Shown one piece after another: positions 7,329 to 16,154 of a stretch of DNA of 64,000 bases. Origin of the DNA: JAABPW01 sp037132275 (GTDB lineage: Bacteria > Verrucomicrobiota > Kiritimatiellia > CAIKKV01 > CAITUY01); contig JBAXPK010000001.1 in NCBI GenBank assembly GCA_037132275.1, positions 24,746 to 88,745 on the forward strand. Reading direction: 5' to 3'. The notes under the pieces are model-generated. The model ran no database searches. It was given only the letters and a program-made list of their open reading frames with translations, and had not been told where the DNA came from. Every line of letters begins with the position of its first letter. Position 1 is the stretch's first letter. The position numbers and the translations under genes are program-made.

Positions 7329-8944
7329 AATTCATCAGAAACCAACTCAACTTTTCCCAAGATCTTTTTTCGCATCATCTTCACAATGTAATGGGTTTCA
7401 TGAATCCGGAAAACGAGCGTCAGCCCGAAATACACCAGGCTGGCGATGGCAATCTCCAAGAGCAAAGCCATGACCAGCCAGAAGGGACTCTGGCCATATC
7501 CAGCCAGCCAGCGCTTGAGAAGCCACGCCGTGATTCCGCAAGCCAATGCCGCCAGCCCGATCAACGAACCGAATCGCGCCCAATCACGCAGGCGTCCGAA
7601 CTTCACGTCCCGCCGCAAATACAGGGCCAATTGCACGAAATTCAGTATGGCGACACAACTGGTTGTAACGGCCAACCCGACATGCCCCATGTGAAACACT
7701 TTCATCAGAACCAGGTTCAAAACAAGGCATATTCCAATCCCCACCAGGCTGACATTCAAGGGTGTACGCCGACGATCCAGCGCATAGAAACACGGGGTCA
7801 GCACCTTGATGGCAGCATACGCGGATAACCCAATGGCATAGGCACGCAGTGCCGACGCCGTGGCCGCCGTCGACGCGGCTGTAAACTTGAAGTGTTCATA
7901 GATAGCCCGAATTATTTCCGGAGCCAGCACGGCAAGCCCCACCGCCGCCGGGATTGTCAAAAAGAGAGCCAATCGCAGCGCCTCCTCAATGGTCTTCCCG
8001 GCTTCCCGCATCTCGCCCCGGGCGTGCAGACGCGCCACCGCCGGCAACGTCACCGTGGCGATCGCCACGCCAAACACCCCAATCGGGAATTGCATGAGCC
8101 GGAACGCGCAATAAAGCCATGACCGCGCACCATCGATCTCGGAAGCAAAGATTCCGTTGATCAAGACGTTTACCTGCACCGCCGAACCCGCGATCATGCT
8201 CGGCCAGGCCAGCGCCCAAACCTGTCTCAACCGGGGATCACTAAAATCCAGATGCCAATGGAAGCGGTAGCCTTGTTTCCACAAGGCAGGCAACTGCATA
8301 CCCAGTTGGGCCAGTCCCCCCAACATCACGCCCAGAGACACCCCATAGAGCGCCCGCTCCGAAAAGTGAGGATGCCGCCAGTCGCTCTGGGGATCAAAGC
8401 CGTAAGCCAGCGCCACGCTGCTGATCACCGACACCAGGTTAAACACCGTCGAAGCCGAGGCGGGAAGCCCGAAAATAAACCGGGCATTCAGGATTCCCAT
8501 CACCACGGACGCCAGCGAAACCAGCATGATAAACGGAAACAGGATTCTTGTAAGGCTGACCGTCAGTTCAAACTTACCCGGCACCTGATGAAAGCCGAAA
8601 TTAGTGATCTGGACCAGCAACGGACTCGCCGCTATACCGATGACGCAGATCAATCCCATGAACAGGATCAAAGCGCTGAACAGGAGACTGGCCAGATGCC
8701 AGGCCGGAGGCTCCCCTTCCTTTTCCAAGGTTTTTGCAAAAACCGTGGTAAAGGCGGTGGACAGCGCTCCCTCGGCAAACAAATCCCGCAATAGGTTGGG
8801 AATCTGGAAGGCGGCCAAAAAGGAGTCCAAAAACTTCCCGGCATTAAACATCCCGGCAATCACAACCTCACGGACAAGCCCCAGAATACGGGACCCCATC
8901 ACGGCGAGGCCGACAATTCCGGCAGCTTTTCGGCGATCAGTCAT
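7325..8944 (-). CDS. murJ: Lipid II flippase MurJ
   Basis: MurJ moves lipid II from the cytoplasmic to the periplasmic face of the inner membrane for peptidoglycan synthesis. The 539-residue product is hydrophobic throughout, consistent with about 14 helices. Its N-terminus carries the family signature (GSRILGLVREVVIAGMF followed by the NLLRDLFAEGALSTAF stretch). The MVF/MATE-type fold rests on these motifs. It overlaps rlmN by 4 bp and follows a MerR-like gene by 20 bp. Confidence 0.95.
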   Translation of the reverse strand: MTDRRKAAGIVGLAVMGSRILGLVREVVIAGMFNAGKFLDSFLAAFQIPNLLRDLFAEGALSTAFTTVFAKTLEKEGEPPAWHLASLLFSALILFMGLICVIGIAASPLLVQITNFGFHQVPGKFELTVSLTRILFPFIMLVSLASVVMGILNARFIFGLPASASTVFNLVSVISSVALAYGFDPQSDWRHPHFSERALYGVSLGVMLGGLAQLGMQLPALWKQGYRFHWHLDFSDPRLRQVWALAWPSMIAGSAVQVNVLINGIFASEIDGARSWLYCAFRLMQFPIGVFGVAIATVTLPAVARLHARGEMREAGKTIEEALRLALFLTIPAAVGLAVLAPEIIRAIYEHFKFTAASTAATASALRAYAIGLSAYAAIKVLTPCFYALDRRRTPLNVSLVGIGICLVLNLVLMKVFHMGHVGLAVTTSCVAILNFVQLALYLRRDVKFGRLRDWARFGSLIGLAALACGITAWLLKRWLAGYGQSPFWLVMALLLEIAIASLVYFGLTLVFRIHETHYIVKMMRKKILGKVELVSDEL

Positions 8945-8964
8945 AAATCTTTAGGATTGCAGCG

Positions 8965-9540
8965 TTATCCAAACCGGGTTGACCAAGCCAGGGCGCGCCG
9001 AAGAACAACCTCCTCGGTTTTTACCCGGCTCTTTACCTTTTCAAGGCGGTTGTCGTAGGCAGCCATCACGCGCTTGGCATCCTGCCCCATCTCCGCTCCT
9101 GAAAAGAGTTCGCCATGTGCTCCCCTGAAATCAAGATGAAACTGCACGCCGCCTTCCGTGATGGAGCCGCCCATGTCCTGGTTAGTGAGAAGCAACCGAT
9201 TGACGCTCTCCTCATTCCGGCCACATTGGTCCAGATACCAGGTGGGCGACAGGCTCAGGGTATCGATTCGGAGAAAACGAAGGATTCGCTTCTCCGCCTC
9301 AAACAATTCGGCTATATCCTCCAAGGGAACTGAAAAAGCCCGCAGGATGATAATGGTTTCGAGGAAAAGGAGATAGGCGCTGGAATAGCCCTCCACCTCT
9401 TTCGGGACGTAAAGGCCCAGCTTGATTTGAAGGTTGCGGATATAATGGGGCGAACGGCCCATTCTGCGACACAATTGAGAAAATGTCAGGCGCTCCGCAT
9501 GGGGTTCCTGATAAGCGCCTCCTCGAAGGGATGCATCCAT
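8965..9540 (-). CDS. MerR-like helix-turn-helix protein, function unknown
   Basis: The N-terminal 70 residues contain a MerR-like winged-helix pattern (LTFSQLCRRMGRSPHYIRNLQIKL followed by an AYLLFLETIIILRAF helix). The rest is predicted mostly helical with a charged C-terminus. I know no close named family. I start at an ATG that shares one base with the stop of the preceding gene (TGATG); an in-frame ATG 12 bases earlier is possible. The small, coupled position between an AIG2-like gene and murJ gives little functional hint. It could be a regulator or simply a protein reusing the fold. Confidence 0.55.
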   Translation of the reverse strand: MDASLRGGAYQEPHAERLTFSQLCRRMGRSPHYIRNLQIKLGLYVPKEVEGYSSAYLLFLETIIILRAFSVPLEDIAELFEAEKRILRFLRIDTLSLSPTWYLDQCGRNEESVNRLLLTNQDMGGSITEGGVQFHLDFRGAHGELFSGAEMGQDAKRVMAAYDNRLEKVKSRVKTEEVVLRRALAWSTRFG

Positions 9541-9938
9541 CACTTGTTCCATGATTTCAACACCTTCTTTAAATCAGTCTCACGATACTCGTCCTCATCC
9601 CATTCATCCCCCGAAAGAAGTCCTTTTCGCGACAATTTCAGACAGTAGGCGCTCGCGTCCAGCCATTCACCGTTTTCGGCTTCCACGGAAACTTCCTCCC
9701 GTTCAAACCGTTTGCCTTGAAAGGCATCCAGTCGTATCAGAGACTCTTTATCCACATCAAAATACACAACGCCATCCACCACCCGATCCGGGAAAGGAAT
9801 CATGGCCGACTGACCTTCATCCTTGAGTTTGAACTGGGCATATCCGCGCAATAAACCGGATTGGGCGGGAAACGTTTTCCCGGCCACCGCCTTTATCAAA
9901 TCCCTGAACATCAGGGGGCCTGACACAAAAAGATTCAT
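9540..9938 (-). CDS. AIG2/gamma-glutamylcyclotransferase-fold protein
   Basis: The 132-residue product begins MNLFVSGPLMF, the typical first strand and turn of the AIG2-like/GGCT family. It continues with the GVVYFDV and LDAFQGKRFEREEV stretches around the family's substrate cavity and acidic residue. Enzymes of this fold cyclise gamma-glutamyl groups or open gamma-glutamylamines, but many bacterial members have no known substrate. The start overlaps the stop of the GmhA-like gene by 4 bp. The exact reaction is unknown. Confidence 0.7.
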   Translation of the reverse strand: MNLFVSGPLMFRDLIKAVAGKTFPAQSGLLRGYAQFKLKDEGQSAMIPFPDRVVDGVVYFDVDKESLIRLDAFQGKRFEREEVSVEAENGEWLDASAYCLKLSRKGLLSGDEWDEDEYRETDLKKVLKSWNK

Positions 9939-10513
9939 GAGTGGAAAGCGGTTTCAACATGTTCAAGAATGATATGCAGGATCACCTGATGCGCCTCCTG
10001 GACGCGGGCGGTCTCCTGCCCCGGAACAATAATCTGCCAGGTTCCCTTCCCAGCCAGTTTTCCGCCCCCATGTCCGAGCAGGCAAAGGGTCTTCATGCCC
10101 TTTTTGTGGGCGGCGTCGAGCGCCAGAACAATATTTTCCGAATTACCGCTGGAACTGAACAACACGAGAATATCACCGGGATGACCCAGTCCCTCAATCT
10201 GGCGGCTGAAGACAGCATTGAATCCGAAATCATTCGCAATACAGGTCAGCGCGGTCGCATCCGCTGCCAGCGCGATCCCCGGCAACGCCACACGATTTGA
10301 CTTGAATCGGCCAATCAGTTCCTCGGCCATATGCATGGCCTCGGCGGCGCTTCCGCCATTTCCGGCCGTGAGCACTTTGCGGCCCGATTTGAGGGCGGCC
10401 ACAATCCCTTCCGCGGCCGCCGCAATCGCCGCCGAATCCGCAACCATGGATTCTATCGTCCGCGCACTGTCGTTCAGACTTTTTTCAACAAGTTGTTTTG
10501 TATTCATAGGCAT
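9935..10513 (-). CDS. gmhA: SIS-domain phosphoheptose isomerase, GmhA-like
   Basis: GmhA converts sedoheptulose 7-phosphate to D-glycero-D-manno-heptose 7-phosphate, the first step toward LPS heptose. The 192-residue length fits. The sugar-phosphate-binding region GNGGSAAEAMHMAEELIGRF, the FSSSGNSENI loop and the HxxxLHIILEHVE-like C-terminal helix match the family. A heptosyltransferase and Kdo transferase elsewhere in the window support LPS heptose synthesis. DiaA-type SIS proteins share the fold, so the symbol is likely but not certain. An ATG six bases downstream is an alternative start. Confidence 0.8.
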   Translation of the reverse strand: MPMNTKQLVEKSLNDSARTIESMVADSAAIAAAAEGIVAALKSGRKVLTAGNGGSAAEAMHMAEELIGRFKSNRVALPGIALAADATALTCIANDFGFNAVFSRQIEGLGHPGDILVLFSSSGNSENIVLALDAAHKKGMKTLCLLGHGGGKLAGKGTWQIIVPGQETARVQEAHQVILHIILEHVETAFHS

Positions 10514-10519
10514 GCGTAT

Positions 10520-12301
10520 TTATGGCCTTTTCTCTTCCTCTAGTCGATAATACTTACTCAACCCTAGAGGGAAATCGTGCGGCTTGAAGTTCTTGAGCCA
10601 AGGCTGCTTGAGCGTCACCGACAAGGAATGGTGCATGAATAACCAGGGACAGTCGGTCTTCACAATCTGCTCCATCTGTGCATAAACCCGGCGCTTTTCA
10701 AGCCCTTCCGGCAGCGTGGCTGCCTTTTCATACAGGCGGTCAAATTCGGGGTTCTGATAATTACATCGATTCGCACCTGGCGTTATATTAGGACCGTAAA
10801 AAAGCTGAAGAAAATTTTCGGGATCGGGATAGTCCGCCATCCAACTTAAGCAAAACAACTGGGCACGCTTTTGTTCAATTTTTTTCAAAAAAGACGGCCA
10901 ATTGTTAAAGCTCGGGATCAAGACAACACCCATGGGATCCATGAAGGAAGCCAGCACCTCCGCCATTTCCCGTGTCTCGGAGTCACCGGAACCCAGTTCC
11001 AGCGTCAACTCGAGGCGCCGACCGGTTGCCGGATCTTTTCCGCCGGGATACCCCGCTTTCGCCAAAAGATCGCGCGCCCGCACGAGATCGAAGGGAAAAA
11101 GAGTGGCGTTGGTCTCCGCCACACTCATGGCCGGTGGAATCGGCCCAACGGCAGGGGTCACCCGACCGTTCTGAAAACGCACCCAACGCTCCCTGTCAAA
11201 CGCCGCCAGCATGGCTTGCCGGAGAAACCGGTTCCCTCCCACCACTGGATCCTCCATATTGAACCCGATGTACATTGTATCCAATGATGGCATGGCATCC
11301 ATCACAATGCCCCGCGCCGTCATGGCCGGCGTCAATTTCCTGTCAGGCGTCACCACGGCATCCCAATTATCACGTGACAAAGCGGTCGCCTCTAATTTTC
11401 CCGACATGAATAGCAACCATTGCGTTGAGGGGTCGGTAATCACGTACTGCACAATCCGGTCAATAAACGGAAGTGCCTTTCCGGCATCGTGCATCAGCCC
11501 CCCCGTTTCATCGTCAGATGTGCCCGTCGCCGGATAAAGTTCCACTCGTCCCGTCTCCCGCCATTTCGGATTACGCACAAACTCAAGACGATAGTTATGA
11601 ACATGCGACTTCAGGATATAGGGTCCCGTCCCCACAGGATGTGACACAAAATCATCGCCGTAATAATCCACAGCCTCGCGGGGCACGGCATAGCCATAAT
11701 TCATGGTCAGAATCCAAAGCAGGGCGGGAAAGGGCCGCACCAGATGAATGCGGAGCGTATAACGGTCCGGCGCTTCCAACCCCTCCACCGGCGCATCGTA
11801 GTCTGCCGGCACGCTCGCAGACCGATCCCTGAATTCGTCAAGACCGACAATTCGATCCCGGAACGCCCAATATCCCGGGGATCCCACCCTCATATCCGCC
11901 ACGCGTTTTATGCCGTACACCAAGTCGGCAGCACACAATTCACGCCCTTTCCCCGAACTGCGTTCGAAGCAGGGATCGTCCTGAAAATATATACCTTTAC
12001 GAATTTTGAAGGTATAGAGGGTTCCCTCGCGAGAGATCTCCGGCATGGCTTCGGCCAGACAAGGTTCAACCCTGTAGGGACGGTCAAGATAGGCGTACTG
12101 AACCAGACCCTCATAAATCTTGCTCATGGCTTGGATGGACGGGAGATCCATCGCCTTGGCGGGGTCAAACCCGGCGATGCGTTTTGTTTCACTGCAATAA
12201 ACAGACTCGGCACTGGCCCAGGCAACAGGGCATAGGTACGCAAAAAACAAAAGGGCTCCCCCTGGTAAAATCCAGAGAAAGCCCTTGGTAGGTCTTAGCA
12301 C
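10520..12301 (-). CDS. Extracytoplasmic peptide-type ABC transporter substrate-binding protein (SBP family 5)
   Basis: A GTG start with upstream GGATGAAG gives a 593-residue protein. It has a cleavable signal peptide of about 30 residues (hydrophobic core ending near AWASA) and a family-5 binding fold: YEGLVQYAY, a VGTGPYILKSH motif and LLAKAGYPGGKDP in the C-terminal lobe. Such proteins bind oligopeptides, nickel or sugars outside the membrane and deliver them to an ABC permease. No permease or ATPase gene is nearby, so it is an orphan here. The ligand cannot be read from sequence. It sits between secG and gmhA. Confidence 0.85.
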   Translation of the reverse strand: MLRPTKGFLWILPGGALLFFAYLCPVAWASAESVYCSETKRIAGFDPAKAMDLPSIQAMSKIYEGLVQYAYLDRPYRVEPCLAEAMPEISREGTLYTFKIRKGIYFQDDPCFERSSGKGRELCAADLVYGIKRVADMRVGSPGYWAFRDRIVGLDEFRDRSASVPADYDAPVEGLEAPDRYTLRIHLVRPFPALLWILTMNYGYAVPREAVDYYGDDFVSHPVGTGPYILKSHVHNYRLEFVRNPKWRETGRVELYPATGTSDDETGGLMHDAGKALPFIDRIVQYVITDPSTQWLLFMSGKLEATALSRDNWDAVVTPDRKLTPAMTARGIVMDAMPSLDTMYIGFNMEDPVVGGNRFLRQAMLAAFDRERWVRFQNGRVTPAVGPIPPAMSVAETNATLFPFDLVRARDLLAKAGYPGGKDPATGRRLELTLELGSGDSETREMAEVLASFMDPMGVVLIPSFNNWPSFLKKIEQKRAQLFCLSWMADYPDPENFLQLFYGPNITPGANRCNYQNPEFDRLYEKAATLPEGLEKRRVYAQMEQIVKTDCPWLFMHHSLSVTLKQPWLKNFKPHDFPLGLSKYYRLEEEKRP

Positions 12302-12330
12302 AACACTTCATCCCTCCGTAGCCCAGATGA

Positions 12331-12729
12331 TCAGGGCGTAGCCGTCGCCGGCACCGACGCCGGTGCTGGAGCGGGAATTGCATCGCCACTCGCCGCGGGA
12401 ATTGCCAACGGTGACGGTTGGGCAGGGACATTCTGCGCAGGAATTTCCCTTCCTACAGGAAGACGATCAATCACCGAACCGCTAGCCATCCGGCCGGACG
12501 CCATATAGCCAATGGCCAAAGTATCCGCCAGAAAGATAATAGCCAAGGTCACCGTAATTTTCGTCAGCACATTTCCGGCACGGGAACCGAACAGAGTTTC
12601 CCCAACGCCGGCGCCGAATGCCAAACCAAGTCCCTCGTCCTTAGTCTTCTGGAGCAGGATAATCCCAATCAGCAAAAGCGCCGTGACAATCTCAATAAAA
12701 ATCAAAAAGCCGTATAAAAATCCACCCAT
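12331..12729 (-). CDS. secG: Preprotein translocase subunit SecG
   Basis: SecG is the small auxiliary subunit of the SecYEG channel. The product has two helices (about residues 5-25 and 52-72) around the conserved segment LLQKTKDEGLGLAFGAG, followed by the GSRAGNVLTKIT motif. At 132 residues it is longer than the minimal form because of a proline/alanine-rich C-terminal tail, a common low-complexity extension. Placement right after tpiA is a widespread arrangement in bacteria, which supports the call. Confidence 0.92.
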   Translation of the reverse strand: MGGFLYGFLIFIEIVTALLLIGIILLQKTKDEGLGLAFGAGVGETLFGSRAGNVLTKITVTLAIIFLADTLAIGYMASGRMASGSVIDRLPVGREIPAQNVPAQPSPLAIPAASGDAIPAPAPASVPATATP

Positions 12730-12764
12730 AGTTCACCTTCCATTCATGACTTCAATGCCCTGTT

Positions 12765-13520
12765 TCAGACCGCCGCTTCAACAATGGCAATAAACGAGGC
12801 GGCATCCAAGGCCGCCCCACCAATCAGTCCGCCGTCGATATCCGGCTGTGACATCAATTCCTTGGCATTGGCCGGCTTCATACTGCCACCGTACTGAATC
12901 CGAACCGCCTGCGCCGCTCCGGGATTGCACATTTTGGCGAGCACCTTGCGGATCAACGCATGAACCTCCTGTGCCTGTACCGGGCTGGCCGTGCGACCGG
13001 TACCGATCGCCCACACTGGCTCATACGCCACCACAATACGACGGAAGCTGGTTTCATCCAGGCCGGCTAGACTCTTGGTCACCTGGGTGGTCACCACATC
13101 ATCCGTCTGGTTCGCTTCACGCTGCTCCAACGTTTCTCCAACGCATACGATCGGTGTCAGGTTGGCCGCCAGCGCAGCTTTGACCTTGCGGCTCACGGAG
13201 GCATCAGTCTCGCCGAAAAACTGCCGCCGCTCACTGTGGCCCAGAATCACATACTGGCAGCCCAGGTCACGAAGCATGTCCGCCGAAATCTCGCCGGTAA
13301 ACGCCCCGTCCTTTTCCCAATGCATATTCTGGGCGCCCAGTTTGACTTGAGTCCCCGTAATGACGTCCGCCACAGTTTTCAGAGCCGTAAACGTTGGACA
13401 TAACACAACCTCAACATCCGTTCGGTCGGCCAATTTTCCCTTCAGGGCGGCGGCCAATTCGGAAGCCTGCCCCGTCAGTTTGTTCATTTTCCAATTACCG
13501 GCTATGATTTTTTTGCGCAT
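12765..13520 (-). CDS. tpiA: Triosephosphate isomerase
   Basis: TpiA interconverts dihydroxyacetone phosphate and glyceraldehyde 3-phosphate. All key motifs are present: GNWKMN near the N-terminus, catalytic His in ILGHSERR, catalytic Glu in AYEPVWAIGTG and the phosphate-binding YGGSMKP. At 251 residues it has normal length. I start at MRKKIIAGNW, which matches the family N-terminus. It is the third gene of gap-pgk-tpiA, with secG following. Confidence 0.97.
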   Translation of the reverse strand: MRKKIIAGNWKMNKLTGQASELAAALKGKLADRTDVEVVLCPTFTALKTVADVITGTQVKLGAQNMHWEKDGAFTGEISADMLRDLGCQYVILGHSERRQFFGETDASVSRKVKAALAANLTPIVCVGETLEQREANQTDDVVTTQVTKSLAGLDETSFRRIVVAYEPVWAIGTGRTASPVQAQEVHALIRKVLAKMCNPGAAQAVRIQYGGSMKPANAKELMSQPDIDGGLIGGAALDAASFIAIVEAAV

Positions 13521-13570
13521 CGTGTGAATCCACAATCTAGGGTATATAGGGTTAGGGTCAAGATCTGTTT

Positions 13571-14818
13571 TTACTTATCACTCAAAGCGGCCACACCGGG
13601 GAGTACCTTGCCCTCAAGAAACTCCAGACTGGCGCCGCCACCGGTCGAACAATGAGTCACCTTGTCGACAACCTTGAACTTCTTGGCTGCCGTGGCGGTA
13701 TCTCCGCCGCCGACCACCGTGATCGCCCCTGACGCGGTCGCCTTGGCAATCGCATCGGCCATCACCTTCGTTCCGGTCGCAAATTTCTCCATTTCAAACA
13801 CCCCGGCAGGCCCATTCCAGACAATCGTCCGGGCACGGGCAATGGCGTCACAGAAGATGGCGTTTGACTTCGGGCCCACATCCAAACCCAACCAACCGAC
13901 CTTGATCCCCGAGGCATCATCAGCGGCCATGACTGCCGCATCGTCGGCAAATTTGTCTCCACAGATATAATCGACCGGCAGGTGGATCTTCACCCCTTTT
14001 GAGGCCGCCTTGGTCATCAGGTCCTTCACCATTTTCGCGCCTTCCGGATCGAAAAGGCTGGAGCCAATCTCCATATTGTTCAAGATTTTCTTGAAGGTAA
14101 ACGCCATGCCGCCGCCGATAATGATCTCATCAGCCGTATCAAGCAGGTTATTGATCAATGGGATCTTGTCCGCAATCTTGGCACCGCCCAGAATGGCCAG
14201 TAGCGGCCTCTTGGGGTTATTGAGCACCGCCGTGAAGGCGGTCAATTCGGCTTCCATCAGAAACCCGGAAACCTTTTCGGGCAGATTCACGCCCACCATC
14301 GAGGAGTGCGCACGATGCGCCGTTCCGAAGGCATCGTTCACATATACATCGCCGAGTTTACTGAGACTGGCACGAAACGCCTCAACGGCTTTGGGATCGG
14401 CCTTGATTGACGTTCCATCCTCGTTCTTGACCTTGCCCTCTTCCTCGATATGGAAGCGGAGGTTCTCCAGCAGAATCACATCACCGGGTTTGATGGCGCC
14501 GGGAGCACACGCGGCCTCAATGGCAGGGCCGACACAGTCAGGAAGGAACTTAACGGGCTTGCCCAAAAGTTTTTCCAACGCCTCAGCCACAGGCTTCAGG
14601 GAATACTTGGCGATAACTTTGCCGTCGGGGCGTCCCAGATGACTCATCAGCACCACGGAAGCACCCTTGTCCAAAACATACTTGATGGTTGGCAGGGCTG
14701 CCTCGATGCGCTTGGTGTTCGATATCGCGCCAGTTGCCTTGTCTTGCGGTACGTTGAAATCCACGCGCATGATCACGCGTTTCCCCTTCAGGTCTACATC
14801 ACGCACGGTCTTCTTCAT
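13571..14818 (-). CDS. pgk: Phosphoglycerate kinase
   Basis: Pgk transfers phosphate from 1,3-bisphosphoglycerate to ADP. The family signature RVDFNVPQD is near the N-terminus, followed by SHLGRPDG, ENLRFH and AKIADKIPLINNLL in the hinge and nucleotide domain, GGGMAFTF, and GGGDTATAAKKF near the end. At 415 residues it is slightly long but typical. The ATG at 14818 has a GGGAGA site upstream. A hairpin-forming repeat separates it from gap. Confidence 0.97.
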   Translation of the reverse strand: MKKTVRDVDLKGKRVIMRVDFNVPQDKATGAISNTKRIEAALPTIKYVLDKGASVVLMSHLGRPDGKVIAKYSLKPVAEALEKLLGKPVKFLPDCVGPAIEAACAPGAIKPGDVILLENLRFHIEEEGKVKNEDGTSIKADPKAVEAFRASLSKLGDVYVNDAFGTAHRAHSSMVGVNLPEKVSGFLMEAELTAFTAVLNNPKRPLLAILGGAKIADKIPLINNLLDTADEIIIGGGMAFTFKKILNNMEIGSSLFDPEGAKMVKDLMTKAASKGVKIHLPVDYICGDKFADDAAVMAADDASGIKVGWLGLDVGPKSNAIFCDAIARARTIVWNGPAGVFEMEKFATGTKVMADAIAKATASGAITVVGGGDTATAAKKFKVVDKVTHCSTGGGASLEFLEGKVLPGVAALSDK

Positions 14819-14852
14819 GAGTTTGTCTCCCAATAAAGTCAAAAAAGAAGTT

Positions 14853-14908
14853 AGGCTGTAAACTGCAGGCTGTAGTTATTTCGCTACAGCCTGTCACCCT
14901 ACAGCCTG
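14853..14908. repeat. Inverted and direct repeat of CAGGCTGTAG between gap and pgk
   Basis: CAGGCTGTAG at 14866-14875 and its exact reverse complement at 14884-14893 form a 10-bp stem with an 8-nt loop. A further direct copy lies at 14899-14908 and a partial one at 14853-14860. There is no T-tract, so it is not a standard terminator. In the gap-pgk transcript it could act as an RNA-stability or processing hairpin. Confidence 0.6.
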
Positions 14909-14926
14909 ACAGTCTACTCGAACGAC

Positions 14927-16000
14927 TTATTTCACGCCGTCCTTCTTGGCCATGAACTGGATCAGATCCACAACACGGTTGGAGTAACCCCACTCGTTGT
15001 CGTACCAGCTCACCACCTTGAAGAAGCGTTTCTCACCCTTCAGGTTGTTCTGCAATGTGGCCAGCGAATCATAGATCGATGACCGGGGATCGTGGATGAA
15101 GTCGGTCGAAACCAACTCTTCGGTCGCCACCCCGAGGATTCCCTTAAGGTAACTCGTTGAGGCCTTCTTCAAGGCCGCATCGATTTCCTCGATGGAGGTA
15201 TCTTTCGTGGTGCGGAAGGTCAGGTCAACCACGGAGACATCCGGCGTCGGAACGCGGAACGACATACCCGTCAGTTTGCCCTTGGTCGCGGGAAGCACTT
15301 CACCCACGGCCTTCGCGGCGCCGGTGGTGGAGGGAATAATGTTCTGGGCCGCCGCACGACCACCACGCCAGTCCTTCTTGGAGGGACCGTCAACGGTTTT
15401 CTGGGTCGCGGTATAGGCATGAATCGTGGTCATCAGGCCGGTTTCGATGCCGAAACCTTCCTTCAACAGAACATGAACCACAGGCGCCAGGCAGTTGGTT
15501 GTGCAGGACGCGTTGGACACAATGGCGTGCTTCGCGCTGTCGTACTCGCCTTCATTCACGCCCATGACGATGGTCTTGACCTCGCCCTTGCCAGGCGCGG
15601 AGATGATGACCTTCTTGGCGCCGGCGGCGATATGCCCCTTGGCCTTCTCGGAGTCGGTGAACAAACCGGTACATTCGAGCACATACTCCACGCCCAGGTC
15701 TTTCCAGGGAAGCTGATCGGGTGACTTGGTCGCCATGACGCACTTGATCTTGTGGCCGTTGACGACAATCGTGTCGGCTTCCGCCGAGGCCGGATTGCTC
15801 TTTTCGGTGGTGACGGTGTGCTTGAACTTGCCGTGAACCGAATCATACTTCATCTGGTAGGCGAAATAATCCGCATCCGTCGAGACATCGACGACCGCGA
15901 CGACATCAATCGCCTTGCCCAACAAACCCTGGTCGCAAAGAGCCTGAAAGGCCATGCGTCCGATACGTCCAAACCCGTTAATTCCAACTTTTACTGACAT
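14927..16000 (-). CDS. gap: Glyceraldehyde-3-phosphate dehydrogenase
   Basis: The protein oxidises glyceraldehyde 3-phosphate to 1,3-bisphosphoglycerate with NAD. The N-terminal NAD-binding INGFGRIGRM, the catalytic cysteine in SNASCTTNCLAPV and the C-terminal WYDNEWGYSNRVVDL are all present. It is 357 residues from the ATG at 16000 (upstream AGGAG), somewhat longer than the usual 330-340 because of an extended early loop after the HKIKCVMATK region. It heads the gap-pgk-tpiA-secG run and is divergent from cstA. Confidence 0.97.
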   Translation of the reverse strand: MSVKVGINGFGRIGRMAFQALCDQGLLGKAIDVVAVVDVSTDADYFAYQMKYDSVHGKFKHTVTTEKSNPASAEADTIVVNGHKIKCVMATKSPDQLPWKDLGVEYVLECTGLFTDSEKAKGHIAAGAKKVIISAPGKGEVKTIVMGVNEGEYDSAKHAIVSNASCTTNCLAPVVHVLLKEGFGIETGLMTTIHAYTATQKTVDGPSKKDWRGGRAAAQNIIPSTTGAAKAVGEVLPATKGKLTGMSFRVPTPDVSVVDLTFRTTKDTSIEEIDAALKKASTSYLKGILGVATEELVSTDFIHDPRSSIYDSLATLQNNLKGEKRFFKVVSWYDNEWGYSNRVVDLIQFMAKKDGVK

Positions 16001-16085
16001 AATTACTCCTATATTTCGTAGTGTTATCCCCAAATTCGCGCAGGAATGACCCCTGCTCAGAGTCCTCCGTGTGAACGGGGCAGAG

Positions 16086-16115
16086 ACAATACATGAACGG
16101 GCCAAGCGACGTCAA
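16086..16115 (-). promoter_or_regulatory. Predicted sigma-70-type promoter for gap operon
   Basis: On the minus strand TTGACG (16115-16110) and TATTGT (16091-16086) are separated by 18 bp, about 86 bp upstream of the gap start. The match is moderate and its position is sensible for the head gene of a long operon. Confidence 0.45.
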
Positions 16116-16154
16116 CACTTGACTTGCCTTCACACTATCGTCACTTTGTTGTGC

